The translations under genes were made by a program, and so were the position numbers. A stretch of DNA of 64,000 nt from Thiocapsa marina 5811 (GTDB taxonomy: Bacteria > Pseudomonadota > Gammaproteobacteria > Chromatiales > Chromatiaceae). The stretch lies in contig NZ_AFWV01000011.1 in the NCBI RefSeq assembly GCF_000223985.1, forward strand, positions 1 through 64,000, read 5' to 3'. The notes under the pieces are model-generated. The model saw nothing but the letters and a program-made list of their open reading frames with translations, searched no databases and was not told where the DNA came from. Positions 33,444 through 43,613 of this stretch are shown here, in pieces (position 1 is the stretch's first letter; each line of letters begins with the position of its first letter).

Positions 33444-34970
33444 ATGCCGTCCACCGCCGAGGCCGTTCAACAGCGCATGCAGGAGCTGGAGTCTCATCTC
33501 GAGCAAGAGAACCCGGTCCTGCTCAGTGCCGTGCAGAGCTTCCGGGCGATCGACCGCGTGGCCTACGGGACGGGCCTGCTCGAAACCAATCAATCATTCG
33601 CGACCCAGATCCCCTGGTGGCCGCTGATCTCGATCCTGGGCACCTTCTCGGCGGGCAAGTCGACCTTCATCAACTATTTCCTCGGGCAGAAACTGCAACG
33701 CACCGGTAACCAGGCCGTCGACGATCGCTTCACCGTCATCGTCTACAGTCCCGAGACCGTCAGTCATTCGCTTCCGGGTGTGTCGCTCGACTCGGATCCG
33801 CGCTTTCCCTTCTATCAGATGTCCCACGACATCGAGCAGGTCGCCGGCGGCGAAGGCAAACGCATCGACGCCTATCTGCAGCTCAAGACCTGCTGCAGCG
33901 AACGTCTGCGCGGCAAGATCCTGATCGACTCCCCCGGCTTCGACGCCGACGCGCAGCGCACGGCGATTCTGCGCATCAGCGACCACATGATCGGTCTGTC
34001 GGATCTGGTGCTGGTGTTCTTCGACGCGCGTCACCCCGAGCCCGGCGCGATGCGCGACACGCTCAGACACTTGGTGAAGGACACCATCCACCGGGCCGAT
34101 TCGGGCAAATTCCTTTACATCCTCAATCAACTCGACACCGCCGCGAACGAGGACAATCCCGAAGACGTGGTCGCCGCCTGGCTACGCGCGATCGGCGAGG
34201 CGGGCCTGACCGCCGGCCGCTTCTACACCATCTACAATCCGGACGCCGCCAACACCATCCAGGACGAGCACAAGCGCAAGCGCTTCGAGAAGAAACGCGA
34301 CGAAGACCTCGGCGAGATCTTCTTACGCATGGAGCGCGTGGAGATCGAGCGCGCCTATCGCATCATCGCGGCCTTGCGCGAGACCGCCAACGCCTTCGGT
34401 CACGAGGCGGTTCCCCTTTTGCAGAGCGCCGTGCGGCGCTGGCGCGCCCGCACCCTGGCCGTCGACTCGGCGCTCGTCGCGCTTGTCGGTGCGTTGTTTC
34501 TGTATTGGAGTATCGGCGCAGGTCATTGGGTCGGGCTGTCCTATGAACCCGCCTGGCTGGACGTGCTGACGAGCCAGGTCCCGTGGGGCCGCGATGCCTT
34601 GATCGGGGTGTTGATTGCGCTTGCCGTCGGCACCCATTTCACCGTTCGCAAGCTGGCCGCGATGAGCGTCGAGCCCTGGCTGAGAAAGCAGGTCGCACGC
34701 AAGAACCCGCCGGGAAACCTGATGTCTGCCTTCAGGAAGAACACCCGTTTCTATCGCCCGGTCATCATCGGCCGACCGATCGGCTGGAGCGGCAAGGCCC
34801 GGGCGCAGATCAACGAGGTTCTTCAGAATTGCGAGAATTTCGTGCAGACGCTCAACGAGCGCTACACCAACCCCAAAGGTTTGAAAGAGTCGCCGCATAA
34901 GCCGCACACGGTGCACCTGCCGGAAGGACCCGCGAGTGTCGCCGGCAAAAAGGAGCGCTCTGCGGCTTGA
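33444..34970 (+). CDS. Dynamin/EHD-like GTPase with two membrane segments (508 aa)
   Basis: The start at 33444 follows AGGAG by eight bases; the frame is open from 33168 but that leader looks non-coding. G1 is GTFSAGKST at residues 66-74, G3 is [10 protein letters not shown], and G4 is LNQLD. Two hydrophobic segments near residues 335-395 ([21 protein letters not shown] and [17 protein letters not shown]) anchor it in the membrane. Bacterial dynamin-like proteins remodel or protect membranes. It is followed 25 bases later by nadA in the same direction, probably a shared transcript without obvious functional link. Confidence 0.85.
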   Translation: MPSTAEAVQQRMQELESHLEQENPVLLSAVQSFRAIDRVAYGTGLLETNQSFATQIPWWPLISILGTFSAGKSTFINYFLGQKLQRTGNQAVDDRFTVIVYSPETVSHSLPGVSLDSDPRFPFYQMSHDIEQVAGGEGKRIDAYLQLKTCCSERLRGKILIDSPGFDADAQRTAILRISDHMIGLSDLVLVFFDARHPEPGAMRDTLRHLVKDTIHRADSGKFLYILNQLDTAANEDNPEDVVAAWLRAIGEAGLTAGRFYTIYNPDAANTIQDEHKRKRFEKKRDEDLGEIFLRMERVEIERAYRIIAALRETANAFGHEAVPLLQSAVRRWRARTLAVDSALVALVGALFLYWSIGAGHWVGLSYEPAWLDVLTSQVPWGRDALIGVLIALAVGTHFTVRKLAAMSVEPWLRKQVARKNPPGNLMSAFRKNTRFYRPVIIGRPIGWSGKARAQINEVLQNCENFVQTLNERYTNPKGLKESPHKPHTVHLPEGPASVAGKKERSAA

Positions 34971-34995
34971 ACGAACCGCGAATACAGGTCACACG

Positions 34996-36066
34996 ATGAG
35001 CATCCGAACACCCGAGCACGCGTCGCGACCCGCCATCGAGGTCCCGCCCCACCCGCAATGGCCGGCCCTGAGCGCCCCCGAGAAGAGCGCGCTCAGGGAC
35101 CGGATCAAGGCGCTGCTCAGGGCGCAGGATGCGGTCTTGGTCGCACACTACTACACGGATGCCGATCTCCAGAGCCTTGCGGAAGAGACCGGCGGTTGTG
35201 TCGCCGATTCGTTGGAGATGGCAAGGTTCGGGTCCGCCAGCAGTGCACGGACGCTGGTGGTCTGCGGCGTTCGCTTCATGGGCGAGACGGCGAAGATCCT
35301 CAATCCCGAGAAGCGGATCCTGATGCCGGATCTTCGCGCCACCTGCTCGCTCGACGAAGGCTGCCCGGCCGACACCTTCGCCGCCTTCTGCGATGACCAT
35401 CCCGATCACACCGTCGTGGTCTACGCCAACACCAGTGCCGCGGTGAAGGCACGCTCCGATTGGGTCGTCACCTCCAGCATCGCCCTGCCCGTCGTCGCCC
35501 ATCTTGCCGAGCAGGGCCGCAAGATTCTCTGGGCGCCCGACAAGCATCTGGGCCACTATGTCCAACGCATGACCGGGGCGGACATGCTGCTCTGGGACGG
35601 CGCCTGCGTGGTCCACGAAGAGTTCAAATCGTTTGCGCTGGAACGTGTACGCAAGCTGCACCCCGAGGCGGCCGTGCTCGTCCATCCCGAATCTCCGGAC
35701 GAGGTCGTCGATCAGGCCGACGTGGTCGGCTCGACCACCCAGCTCATCAAGGCCGTGGTCGACATGCCGAACCGGGAGTTCATCGTCGCGACCGACGCCG
35801 GCATCTTCTGGAAGATGCACCAGCTCGCGCCCGAGAAGACATTGATCCCGGCGCCGACGGCCGGCGAAGGCGCGACCTGTGAAAGCTGCGCGCACTGTCC
35901 GTGGATGGCGATGAATGCATTGCGGAATTTGGAGCAGGTCCTGCTCAACGGCGACCAAGAGATCCTGATCGATCCAGCCCTCGGCGAGCGCGCGCTGGTG
36001 CCGATTCGCCGGATGCTCGAGTTCGCGCGCGAGCGCGGGATCGGCGCGCGACGCGACGCGGACTAA
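34996..36066 (+). CDS. nadA: Quinolinate synthase A
   Basis: NadA condenses iminoaspartate and dihydroxyacetone phosphate to quinolinate in NAD synthesis. The three [4Fe-4S] ligands are recognisable: C117 ([10 protein letters not shown]), a Cys near 204 ([12 protein letters not shown]), and one in [16 protein letters not shown] near 300. [10 protein letters not shown] and [20 protein letters not shown] are family blocks. Length about 356 aa is normal. Its TAA stop is the outermost triplet of element C. Confidence 0.96.
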   Translation: MSIRTPEHASRPAIEVPPHPQWPALSAPEKSALRDRIKALLRAQDAVLVAHYYTDADLQSLAEETGGCVADSLEMARFGSASSARTLVVCGVRFMGETAKILNPEKRILMPDLRATCSLDEGCPADTFAAFCDDHPDHTVVVYANTSAAVKARSDWVVTSSIALPVVAHLAEQGRKILWAPDKHLGHYVQRMTGADMLLWDGACVVHEEFKSFALERVRKLHPEAAVLVHPESPDEVVDQADVVGSTTQLIKAVVDMPNREFIVATDAGIFWKMHQLAPEKTLIPAPTAGEGATCESCAHCPWMAMNALRNLEQVLLNGDQEILIDPALGERALVPIRRMLEFARERGIGARRDAD

Positions 36067-36147
36067 ACCGCGTTCGCAGCGAGATGCCCCTCTTCGAGTG
36101 ACCTCGACGTTCGGTGCATCCACAACCCTTAGCGGGAACGCGGTTTA
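36064..36147. repeat. Inverted-arm element C (TRAACYGCG family)
   Basis: Perfect 12-bp arms TAAACCGCGTTC (36064-36075) and GAACGCGGTTTA (36136-36147) enclose 60 bases. The first TAA is the nadA stop codon. Part of its interior (CAACCCTT near the right arm) resembles element B (CAACCTTT). Confidence 0.75.
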
Positions 36148-36167
36148 AAGTGATCTATTTCTTGGCA

Positions 36168-36257
36168 TCTTCAACCGCGCCGACCCCAACCGTCGTCAAG
36201 CCGGCCGTTGCCGATCCCATCCAAGACATCGCATACCGCGCCGGGCGCGGTTGAAGA
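36168..36257. repeat. Inverted-arm element E, in tandem with C
   Basis: Perfect 14-bp arms TCTTCAACCGCGCC (36168-36181) and GGCGCGGTTGAAGA (36244-36257) enclose 62 bases. The AACCGCG core matches the other elements, but the outer end is TTC rather than TRA. It lies 20 bases after element C; the remaining 208 bases before the NapC-like gene show no gene. Confidence 0.65.
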
Positions 36258-36471
36258 CCCGATCGATCCGGTTGACCCGGTCCGACGCCGTCCGGCCTTC
36301 TCGACCCGATAATTGATGACCGAACGCTTGCCCACCTTGGCAAGCATGGTTCGGATGCCTTACCATCGATTGCGAATCGTCAAAGAATAAACACCCGTCC
36401 GGCGCCCACAACAACAAGAGCCGCGACGGCCAACGACGTCCCCCCAAGTCGTCGCCGCAAAGAGGATGTCT

Positions 36472-37065
36472 ATGTCTGAGGCCCGCACATCCAAACGCAG
36501 GACATCGTTTGTCGTCTTGGCATTGGTGTTTGTGGCGGGTATCGGGTTTGCCGGCGCCATGACCGGCGGTCTCGCCTATTCCAACCGCATGGAGCTCTGC
36601 GTCTCCTGTCACAGCCTCCAAGTCCCCTACGCCGAATATCGGGAGTCCGTCCATTTCAAGAACGCCTCCGGTGTCCAGGCGACCTGTGCGGATTGTCATG
36701 TGCCGCGCGAGTTCTTCCCGAAGCTCCACGCGAAGTTGATGGCCGCCAAGGACGTGTACCATGAGATTCTCGGGACGATCGACACCCCGGAGAAATTCGA
36801 GACGCACCGATGGACGATGGCGAATCGTGTCTGGGATCGTATGAAGGCCAACGATTCGCGCACCTGCCGTTCCTGCCACGAATTTTCAAATATGGATCTG
36901 TCGGCCCAGGGTCGCTCCGCCCGCAGCAGGCACGGTGCGGCCGAAGATCGCGGTCAGACCTGTATCGATTGCCATAAGGGGATCGCACACGAGCTCCCTG
37001 ATGAACCGCCCGAGGAATCGGCAACAGCCGAGGAGAGCGCATCCATTGATCCGGACGCCGCCTGA
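36472..37065 (+). CDS. NapC/NirT-family membrane-anchored tetraheme cytochrome c (197 aa)
   Basis: A short cytoplasmic N-terminus and one membrane helix ([23 protein letters not shown]) are followed by four CxxCH heme sites: CVSCH, CADCH, CRSCH and CIDCH. This fits the NapC/NirT/NrfH family, which passes electrons between the quinone pool and periplasmic partners. I chose the second ATG (36472) because AGAGG lies six bases upstream; the first ATG at 36466 touches it. It heads the cluster with an ankyrin protein and flavocytochrome c, so it could connect sulfide oxidation to quinones; that link is inference. Confidence 0.9.
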   Translation: MSEARTSKRRTSFVVLALVFVAGIGFAGAMTGGLAYSNRMELCVSCHSLQVPYAEYRESVHFKNASGVQATCADCHVPREFFPKLHAKLMAAKDVYHEILGTIDTPEKFETHRWTMANRVWDRMKANDSRTCRSCHEFSNMDLSAQGRSARSRHGAAEDRGQTCIDCHKGIAHELPDEPPEESATAEESASIDPDAA

Positions 37066-37096
37066 GCGCATCACAGCGAACCCGTCGAGGTCCGTC

Positions 37097-38092
37097 ATGA
37101 GTCAGACTCCCCGTGCAGCGCGACATCCGCGCTGGATCGCACTGCTGGTGCTCACGGGCGCGATGCTGCTCGCTCCGGTTCTTGCGTGCGCCGCGACGAG
37201 CGATGATTCGAGCCCCGATCTCGGCAAGGAGCTGCGGCTCGCCGCGATGATCGGCGACACCGAGGCCGTCTCGGACCTGCTCGATCGGGGTGTTCCGGTG
37301 GATGCGGCCAACGAGTTCGGCAAAACGGCCCTGATGATTGCCGTGGAATCCGACGATCTCGAAACGGTTGCCCTGCTCTTGAGCCGCGGGGCCAACGTGA
37401 ATGCCCGCACCGTTGCGAGCTGCACCCCGCTTACCTTTGCCGCCGAGCACGGCAATATCGGGATCACCGCGATCCTGATCGAGCGCGGGGCCAACGTACA
37501 CGATCGCACCCGCAGCGGCTGGGATCCGTTGATGATCGCATCGCGTTACGGGATTTCGGACATGGCCGAGCAACTGCTCTTTCGGGGCGCGGATCCCAAG
37601 GCCTCGGACCGGGACGGGCGCACCGCGCTGATGTTGGCCGCCGCGCACGGACAGATCGAGGTTGTCGACCTCTTGATCGACGCGGGTGCGGAGCTCGAAT
37701 CCAGAGACAAGGAAGGCGAGACTGCATTGTTGATCGCCGCCGACGCGGGGTATTGGCATGTCGTGCAGGCGTTGCTGGATGCGGGTGCCGAGGTCAATGC
37801 ACGCGACGGTCTCGGGGCAACGCCGCTGATCCTGGCCGTCAGCCAAGGGCATCCGGATGCCGCAAAGCTTCTGCTGGAGCGCGGCGCCAATCCGAATCTT
37901 CAGGATGAGGACGGCACGACCGCGTTGATGGAGGCCGTCGTCACGGACCACGGGGGGTTGATTCGACTTCTGTTGGACTATCGCGCCAACCCCGCCTTGG
38001 TCGACCGCGACGGGCGCACCGCCGCAGACCTGGCGGAGCAACGCGGAAACCAAGAAGCCGCCGCGCTCCTTGCGCAGCGGCCGGGCTCCTGA
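37097..38092 (+). CDS. Periplasmic ankyrin-repeat protein (331 aa)
   Basis: A signal peptide ([21 protein letters not shown]) is followed by about eight ankyrin repeats, recognisable by recurring [77 protein letters not shown] and GTTALMEAV. Spacing is 33 residues throughout. Ankyrin proteins bind other proteins; a periplasmic one in a cytochrome cluster may help assemble or protect FccAB or its cytochrome partner. It follows the tetraheme cytochrome by 31 bases and precedes fccA by 133. Confidence 0.88.
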   Translation: MSQTPRAARHPRWIALLVLTGAMLLAPVLACAATSDDSSPDLGKELRLAAMIGDTEAVSDLLDRGVPVDAANEFGKTALMIAVESDDLETVALLLSRGANVNARTVASCTPLTFAAEHGNIGITAILIERGANVHDRTRSGWDPLMIASRYGISDMAEQLLFRGADPKASDRDGRTALMLAAAHGQIEVVDLLIDAGAELESRDKEGETALLIAADAGYWHVVQALLDAGAEVNARDGLGATPLILAVSQGHPDAAKLLLERGANPNLQDEDGTTALMEAVVTDHGGLIRLLLDYRANPALVDRDGRTAADLAEQRGNQEAAALLAQRPGS

Positions 38093-38225
38093 GCTCGGCG
38101 TCCGAGCGACGACGCCGAGCACACCACCAATGCACGCAGGGGTGCAACGAGGACGCCCCTTCTGCATCGCGGCACGCATTGCCGCATGTGACCGAAACGA
38201 CCTTTAAAGACCACTCGGAGGAAGC

Positions 38226-38843
38226 ATGGCCACGATTTCACCAAGATTGGCCCTCGTTGCCGGCGCGCTCGCGCTCGGCTTATCGTCGGGCGCCAACGCC
38301 GATGCCACCGCATCGATGCTTGCCAATACCTGTGCCGGCTGTCACGGCACCCTGGGGCAAAGTGCCGGACCGGCATCGCCCATCATCGCCGGGATCAACC
38401 AGATCGTTTTCGTCGATATGATGGAGGGCTACAAGAGCGGGGACATCTACTCCACGATCATGGGTCGAATCGCCAAGGGCTACACGGAGGAGGAGATCGA
38501 GAAGATGGCGGCGTTCTTCAACTCCCAGGAGTTCCAGCCCGCCCAGCAGGACTACGACAAGGCGTTGGTGGATCAAGGCGCGAAGCTGCACGACAAGTAC
38601 TGCGAGAATTGCCATGCCGAGGGCGGCATTCCCTTGCGGGACCCGGACACCGGCGAAGACGCCGAGGATTTCTACCTCCTCGCCGGCCAGTGGACACCCT
38701 ATCTCGAATTCACCATGTCGGACTTCCGGGAGGATCGTCGCGAGATTCCCAAGAAGATGAGAAGCAAGCTGGACGACCTTCTCGAGAAGGATGGAGACGC
38801 GGGTCTCGCCGCCGTGTTTGCTTTTTATGCGAGCCAGCAGTAA
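38226..38843 (+). CDS. fccA: Flavocytochrome c sulfide dehydrogenase, diheme cytochrome subunit
   Basis: After a signal peptide ending SGANA, two c-type heme sites appear, CAGCH near residue 36 and CENCH near 128, each in a class I cytochrome half. This is the FccA layout that receives electrons from the FAD subunit during sulfide oxidation in the periplasm. Length 205 aa before processing agrees with the Allochromatium subunit. GGAGGAAGC gives a strong ribosome site. It is followed by fccB after 22 bases. Confidence 0.93.
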   Translation: MATISPRLALVAGALALGLSSGANADATASMLANTCAGCHGTLGQSAGPASPIIAGINQIVFVDMMEGYKSGDIYSTIMGRIAKGYTEEEIEKMAAFFNSQEFQPAQQDYDKALVDQGAKLHDKYCENCHAEGGIPLRDPDTGEDAEDFYLLAGQWTPYLEFTMSDFREDRREIPKKMRSKLDDLLEKDGDAGLAAVFAFYASQQ

Positions 38844-38865
38844 CGCCACCGGAGGAAACAACAAG

Positions 38866-40158
38866 ATGAAGATCAATAGACGTGATTTCGTAAAGGTTGC
38901 CGGTGCCGCGACGGCTGTCGGACTGGTCGGTGCGCCACACCTGGCATTCGGCGCGACGCAGAAGGTCGTGATCGTCGGCGGCGGAACCGGCGGGGCGACT
39001 GCGGCCAAATACATCAAGATGGCGGATTCGAGCATCGACGTCACGGTCATCGAGCCCAACAAGGAATACATCACCTGCTATCTGAGCAACGAGGTGCTCG
39101 GCGGCGATCGCGCCTTCGATACACTCAAGGTCAGCTACGACGGGCTCAAGGCGCTCGGTGTCAACGTGGTGCACGACACCGCCAGCGGTATCGACGCCGA
39201 GAAGAAGGTCGTCAAGACCGCAGGCGGGACCGAGTTCGGCTACGACCGATGCATCGTCGCGCCCGGTGTTCAGATCCTCTATGACAAGGTGGAGGGCTAC
39301 AGCGAAGAGGCCGCGCAAAAGGCGCCGCACGCGTGGAAGGCCGGCGAGCAGACCCTGATCCTGCGTAAACAGCTCGAAGACATGGCCGACGGCGGCGTCG
39401 TGGTCATCTCCGCGCCGGCCAACCCCTTCCGCTGCCCGCCCGGGCCTTACGAGCGCGCCAGCCAGATCGCCCACTACTTCAAGGCCAACAAGCCCAAGTC
39501 GAAGGTGATCATCCTCGACTCCAAGCAGGCGTTCTCCAAGCAGGCACTCTTCACCCAAGCGTGGGAGCGTCTCTACGGTTTCGGGACCGACGACTCCCTG
39601 ATCGAGTGGCGTCCGGGCCCGGACGCCGCAGTCAGCCTGGTGAAGGTCGACGAGATGATGGTGGAGACCGGTTTCGGAGACGAGATCAAGGCCGACGTCA
39701 TCAACATCATCCCGCCGCAACGGGCCGGCGAGATCGCGCAGACCGCAGGGCTTGCCGACGACAGCGGCTGGTGCCCGGTGGAAGCCATCTCGTTCGAGTC
39801 CAAACTTCAAAAAGGCATTCATGTGATCGGCGATGCCTGTATCGCCGGCGCGATGCCGAAATCCGGCTATGCCGCCAACAGCCAAGCGAAGGTCGCCGCG
39901 GCTGCCGTGGTTGCCATGCTCAAGGGCGAAGAGCCGGGGACGCCGTCCTACGTCAACACCTGCTACTCGATCGTCGGCACGGACTACGGCATCTCGGTCG
40001 CCGGTGTCTATCGGATGTCCGCAGACGGCAGCACGATCGACAGTGTCGAGGGCTCCGGCGGCGTCACACCGATCGATGCCCCCGATTGGGCGCATGCGCG
40101 CGAGGTTCAGTACGCCTACAGCTGGTACAAGAACATCGTGAAGGACTCCTTCGGCTGA
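38866..40158 (+). CDS. fccB: Flavocytochrome c sulfide dehydrogenase, FAD subunit
   Basis: The N-terminus [19 protein letters not shown] is a twin-arginine signal, so the flavoprotein is exported folded. [19 protein letters not shown] binds FAD. C71 in [13 protein letters not shown] is the residue that covalently links FAD in the Allochromatium enzyme. Cysteines in [12 protein letters not shown] and [11 protein letters not shown] form the redox disulfide that accepts sulfide sulfur. [20 protein letters not shown] is the second FAD motif. It oxidises sulfide to sulfur and passes electrons to FccA. GGAGG lies upstream and a strong terminator follows. Confidence 0.96.
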   Translation: MKINRRDFVKVAGAATAVGLVGAPHLAFGATQKVVIVGGGTGGATAAKYIKMADSSIDVTVIEPNKEYITCYLSNEVLGGDRAFDTLKVSYDGLKALGVNVVHDTASGIDAEKKVVKTAGGTEFGYDRCIVAPGVQILYDKVEGYSEEAAQKAPHAWKAGEQTLILRKQLEDMADGGVVVISAPANPFRCPPGPYERASQIAHYFKANKPKSKVIILDSKQAFSKQALFTQAWERLYGFGTDDSLIEWRPGPDAAVSLVKVDEMMVETGFGDEIKADVINIIPPQRAGEIAQTAGLADDSGWCPVEAISFESKLQKGIHVIGDACIAGAMPKSGYAANSQAKVAAAAVVAMLKGEEPGTPSYVNTCYSIVGTDYGISVAGVYRMSADGSTIDSVEGSGGVTPIDAPDWAHAREVQYAYSWYKNIVKDSFG

Positions 40159-40222
40159 AGATGTCCGAAACGAACGACGAATCGAGCCCCGTTTTGGGTT
40201 GATCACGTCGCGATGGTGTTAG

Positions 40223-40245
40223 AAGGGGCCGAAAGGCCCCTTTTT
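40223..40245 (+). terminator. Intrinsic terminator of fccAB
   Basis: AAGGGGCC-GAAA-GGCCCC with a GAAA tetraloop is followed directly by TTTTT (40241-40245), 65 bases after the fccB stop. This is a textbook rho-independent terminator. Confidence 0.92.
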
Positions 40246-40258
40246 CGCTTGTCTTCTC

Positions 40259-40348
40259 CTGAACCGCAGAAACTCCAGCGCCGCCTAGTTCACTCAACGC
40301 CGAAACCAGGCAACAACAGCGCCTGTACGTACGAGGGAAGCGGTTCAG
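40259..40348. repeat. Inverted-arm element D (TRAACYGCG family)
   Basis: Arms CTGAACCGC (40259-40267) and GCGGTTCAG (40340-40348) are perfect over nine bases and bracket 72 bases. On the minus strand its TGA (40345-40347) is the stop codon of the DUF2333 gene. It lies between that stop and the fccAB terminator. Confidence 0.7.
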
Positions 40349-41475
40349 CCCTGCTGCATCAAAATCCGCAGATCGAGCACCGCCGCATTGGCGCGCGAGA
40401 TATAAGACGCCATCACCAGGGAGTGATTGGCCACGAAGCCATAGCCGTGCCCGTTGAGCACGATCGGACTGACCATCGGCTTGCTCGCGCCCTCGAGATC
40501 GCGAATGATCTGTTGCATAGACATATCCGCATTCTTGGAGGCGAGGATATCGGCAAAATCGATGGAGATAGCCCTCATCATGTGCAACAAGGCCCAGGTA
40601 TAGCCACGCGCTTCGTAGAAGGTGTTGTCGACCAGGTGCCAAGGCGTCGCCGAATCGCCGGAGCCAACCTGCGTCGCCTCGGGCTCGACATTGCTTCCAT
40701 CGACGTTTTGCACCAGGGCAGCGGTCAGCTCGTGATCGCCCACGCTCGCACTCAAGCGCAGCGCAAGGCTGCCGAGCCGCTTCTCGACGATCGAGAGATA
40801 GGCCGCGAGATTGTCGGCACGGGCGTAGAAGCGCACGCTTCGGTCTTGCCCCGTGGCAAGATCGCGCATGAACAGACGCAAGGAATCGACGGCTTGGCGA
40901 TACTCCTCTTCGGCCGACGGGAGGAGCCAGGACGAGGCATCGATCGCGAGCTTCACGTCGGCCTGCTTCGCATGTTCACTCTCGATGGACTGGGTCTGGG
41001 AGCGGCTGAAATCGTTGCGAAGCGCACGGACGGAATCACGAAGCTCCTTGAGCGCCCCGTATTCCCATTTCGGCATGTTGTCCAGATACAGCCCCGGCGG
41101 GGTGAGATCGTTGTAGAGGAATCCACCGGGCTTCTCCAAGAGCGTCTCCCCCACGCCGATCGCCGCGGCGACGACGGCCGTCCCGGGCACCGCCTTGCCT
41201 CCGTAGGTCTCGATCTCTTGGCTCTGGAGCGTCGCGACATCGAATTTCGCAGGCTGACGAGACCAGACGACGCCAAGCGCAAGCACCACGAGGGCATAGA
41301 GAGTGATTCCGATCGCCAGGATCCGCAGCGCGGAGAATCGCGACCCCTTCCGGGCGTGTGATCGCGCATCCGACACACGCGACTGATCCGCTTTCCCCGA
41401 GTCGTGGCCGGAATTGCGCGGCGGATCCATGCGTTCATCGGGGCCCAGCGGCACCATTGCCGGTTTCTCGTTCAT
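40345..41475 (-). CDS. DUF2333 family membrane protein (376 aa)
   Basis: One membrane segment near residues 50-72 (ILAIGITLYALVVLALGVVW) is followed by a large helical periplasmic domain with the family blocks GGFLYNDLTPPGLYLDNMPKWEYGAL and RGYTWALLHMMRAISIDFADIL. DUF2333 occurs widely in gammaproteobacteria with no known function. The start has AGGAACGAGGAT just upstream. The stop is supplied by element D. A DUF502 gene lies immediately upstream in the same direction, so the two are likely co-transcribed. Confidence 0.85.
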   Translation of the reverse strand: MNEKPAMVPLGPDERMDPPRNSGHDSGKADQSRVSDARSHARKGSRFSALRILAIGITLYALVVLALGVVWSRQPAKFDVATLQSQEIETYGGKAVPGTAVVAAAIGVGETLLEKPGGFLYNDLTPPGLYLDNMPKWEYGALKELRDSVRALRNDFSRSQTQSIESEHAKQADVKLAIDASSWLLPSAEEEYRQAVDSLRLFMRDLATGQDRSVRFYARADNLAAYLSIVEKRLGSLALRLSASVGDHELTAALVQNVDGSNVEPEATQVGSGDSATPWHLVDNTFYEARGYTWALLHMMRAISIDFADILASKNADMSMQQIIRDLEGASKPMVSPIVLNGHGYGFVANHSLVMASYISRANAAVLDLRILMQQG

Positions 41476-41503
41476 ATCCTCGTTCCTCTAGGTTGCTTTG
41501 AAT

Positions 41504-42244
41504 TCAGCGGTTTGCCGCACGCGCGCCGAGCGGGCAGGTGATACCGTCGGCCGCGAAGGCGGCTGACGTCGGCGTGCTCGGACGCTCGCCCCGGCTCGCA
41601 CCGGGACGGGTGAATCGGATCGTCTCGGGCGCGGTCGTGCCGCCCGAGACGACAAAGGTCATGGCCTCGTCGACCGACCAATCCTGCGGGATGATGCGAT
41701 CGACGGGGACGATCTCGAGGTAACCGCCGGTCGGGTTCGGTGCGGTCGGAACATAGACCGCCGCCAACTCGATGCCTGTGTCCCGGTCGATCATGGTGTG
41801 CGTGTGAAAGCCCACGGCCTTCATCTCGCTGTGGGGGAATTCGATCAAGACGACCCTCTGCGGCTTATCCATCCCGTCGCTGCGAAATGCCTCGACGAGC
41901 CTCTTCGTCGCGCCGTAGATCGTCGTCACGAACGGGATGCGCTTGAGCCAGCCCTCGAGACCGGACAGGATCCTGCGCCCGACAAGGTGTGTGACGGCCC
42001 ATCCGAGCAGATACAACATCAACAGGGTAAGCGTGATCGCGAGCGCCGAGGACAGCCACGGCACGTCCAGGATCCAGCGGGAGATCTCCGGCGACAGCGG
42101 TCGCACGGCGTTGGCGAGGATGATGACCTTGGGTCGCCCGATCCCCGAGAGCAGATCCAGGAAGAAAATGAAGACGAAGGAGGTCACCATGAGGGGGATC
42201 ACGGTCAGAACCCCGGTGAGCAGATTTCGCCGAATATGTGTCAT
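41504..42244 (-). CDS. DUF502 family membrane protein (246 aa)
   Basis: Two membrane segments (LLTGVLTVIPLMVTSFVFIFFLDLL and LSSALAITLTLLMLYLLGWAV) flank a short loop. The soluble part carries the DUF502 signatures IPFVTTIYGATKRLVEAF, VVLIEFPHSEMKAVGFHT and VYVPTAPNPTGGYLEIVP. The family is widespread in bacteria and plants (LIKE-COV homologues) but its role in bacteria is unclear. A Ser/Pro-rich C-terminus follows. It is upstream of the DUF2333 gene with 28 bases between. Confidence 0.85.
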   Translation of the reverse strand: MTHIRRNLLTGVLTVIPLMVTSFVFIFFLDLLSGIGRPKVIILANAVRPLSPEISRWILDVPWLSSALAITLTLLMLYLLGWAVTHLVGRRILSGLEGWLKRIPFVTTIYGATKRLVEAFRSDGMDKPQRVVLIEFPHSEMKAVGFHTHTMIDRDTGIELAAVYVPTAPNPTGGYLEIVPVDRIIPQDWSVDEAMTFVVSGGTTAPETIRFTRPGASRGERPSTPTSAAFAADGITCPLGARAANR

Positions 42245-42773
42245 CGATGTCCTGTGGTCGCTGCCGAGCGGTTGCGGTCAATCCGAGGGCCGGAACGCTT
42301 CGGAGATCCGGTTGCAGCGATCGCGCGGACTCCGGCGAGGTTCCTTGACCAATTGCCAGGCCGCGCCGACGTCGACGGCCGTTAAGTCTGCCGGGCCCGA
42401 TCCTTATCCAAGAACAGCGCGTACCGAGCTGCTCGCGGCCTCACAAACTCTTAGATAGAATGGCTTTCGCCGTTATCAATTCGTCTTTTGGATCGTTTCA
42501 CTTCGCCTTATCCTTCCCTGCGCGATTTTCCAATCGAGCCCCATTGGAGTGACGCCGTCGACGCCCCAAATCAAGCTTTCGGCCGAGAAGGCGCGCCTCT
42601 TCATGTGCACGATTCCGGTGGAACATCGTCGACGCTCGCCGGTATCAAGCGCGTCTCGCCGGGATCGAGGATATCTGCGAGGCCGAGCGAACAACGACAA
42701 CAACGCATATCGGCCTGGACGCGGTTCAGCGCCGGGCACCCGCAACGAAACAACACGACTCGACGCTCGAACC
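42245..42773. other. Divergent intergenic region with a solo repeat arm
   Basis: No gene is convincing in these 529 bases before the antiporter operon, although the mnhE frame is open from 42549. GGACGCGGTTCAG at 42717-42729 is identical to the right arm of element A (13 of 13), but no partner arm lies nearby. The operon promoter must be here; I see no clear -35/-10 pair. Confidence 0.5.
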
Positions 42774-43349
42774 ATGCACCTTCAGACCGTCTTCGCACAC
42801 CCTCGAGCAGTGCTGATCAGAACGGCCGGCTTCGCGCTCGTCTGGCTCGTCTTGGTCGGGCCGGATCCCGCATCATGGATCGTCGGCGGACCTTTCGTGA
42901 TCGCAGCGACGCTGGCAAGCTTGAGGCTCTCGGAGCCGCGGAAACGGAATTTGTCGCTGCCGAGCCTGGCCCGATTCATCCCTTATTTCTTGCGCGAATC
43001 GCTCCGAGGCGGTCTTGATGTCGCTGCCCGTGTGCTGCTCCCGAGGCTGCGCGTTCAACCCGGAAATCAAGACTACCGGATCAACCTGACAAGCTCGGAG
43101 GCGCGTTTGGTTTTCATCGACAGCATCAGTCTCCTGCCCGGGACTCTAAGCGCAGATCTGCGCGGAGATCACGTGACCGTACACGCCCTCGATGTCCGTA
43201 CGGAGGTCGTCGGCGACCTGATGACGCTCGAACGCCACGTCGCCGCAATCTTCGGGGAATCTCCCGCACCCCGTCCGGACCAGACGACGGCGCACCGATC
43301 GCCGGCGCGCCCGCTCGAACAACCGGCGCGCCCCGAGGATCACTCGTGA
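42774..43349 (+). CDS. mnhE: Na+/H+ antiporter subunit E (MrpE-like, 191 aa)
   Basis: MrpE is a small subunit of the multi-component cation/proton antiporter. The protein has N-terminal membrane segments (AGFALVWLVLVGPDPASWIVGG), the family block FIPYFLRESLRGGLDVAARVLLP, and ARLVFIDSISLLPGTLSADLRGDHVTVHAL. I start at the ATG at 42774 because that gives the normal family N-terminus. It heads the operon; its stop overlaps the next start (GTGA). Confidence 0.88.
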   Translation: MHLQTVFAHPRAVLIRTAGFALVWLVLVGPDPASWIVGGPFVIAATLASLRLSEPRKRNLSLPSLARFIPYFLRESLRGGLDVAARVLLPRLRVQPGNQDYRINLTSSEARLVFIDSISLLPGTLSADLRGDHVTVHALDVRTEVVGDLMTLERHVAAIFGESPAPRPDQTTAHRSPARPLEQPARPEDHS

Positions 43350-43609
43350 GCACACTCCTCTTGGGCGTAGCACTCGTGCTGATGGCCGGCATTGCGGCGG
43401 GGCTGATCCGGGTCGCCGTCGGCCCGACCCCTTCGGACCGAATGATGGCTGCGCAGCTGATGGGGACATCGGGGATCGGCGTCGTTCTGCTCCTTGCCCC
43501 GGTTCTCGCCGTCCCGGCACTGATCGATGTCGCGCTCATCTTCTCGCTGCTCGCCGCCGTCGCCGTCGCGGCCTTCACGCGACGGCGACGCGCGGATAAC
43601 GGAGACTGA
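43346..43609 (+). CDS. mnhF: Antiporter subunit F (MrpF-like, 87 aa)
   Basis: Three membrane helices and the family motif RVAVGPTPSDRMMAAQLMGT are present. A GTG start overlaps the mnhE stop. MrpF is an essential small subunit whose exact role in ion movement is unknown. Length is normal for the family. Confidence 0.88.
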   Translation: MSTLLLGVALVLMAGIAAGLIRVAVGPTPSDRMMAAQLMGTSGIGVVLLLAPVLAVPALIDVALIFSLLAAVAVAAFTRRRRADNGD

Positions 43610-43613
43610 TTCG

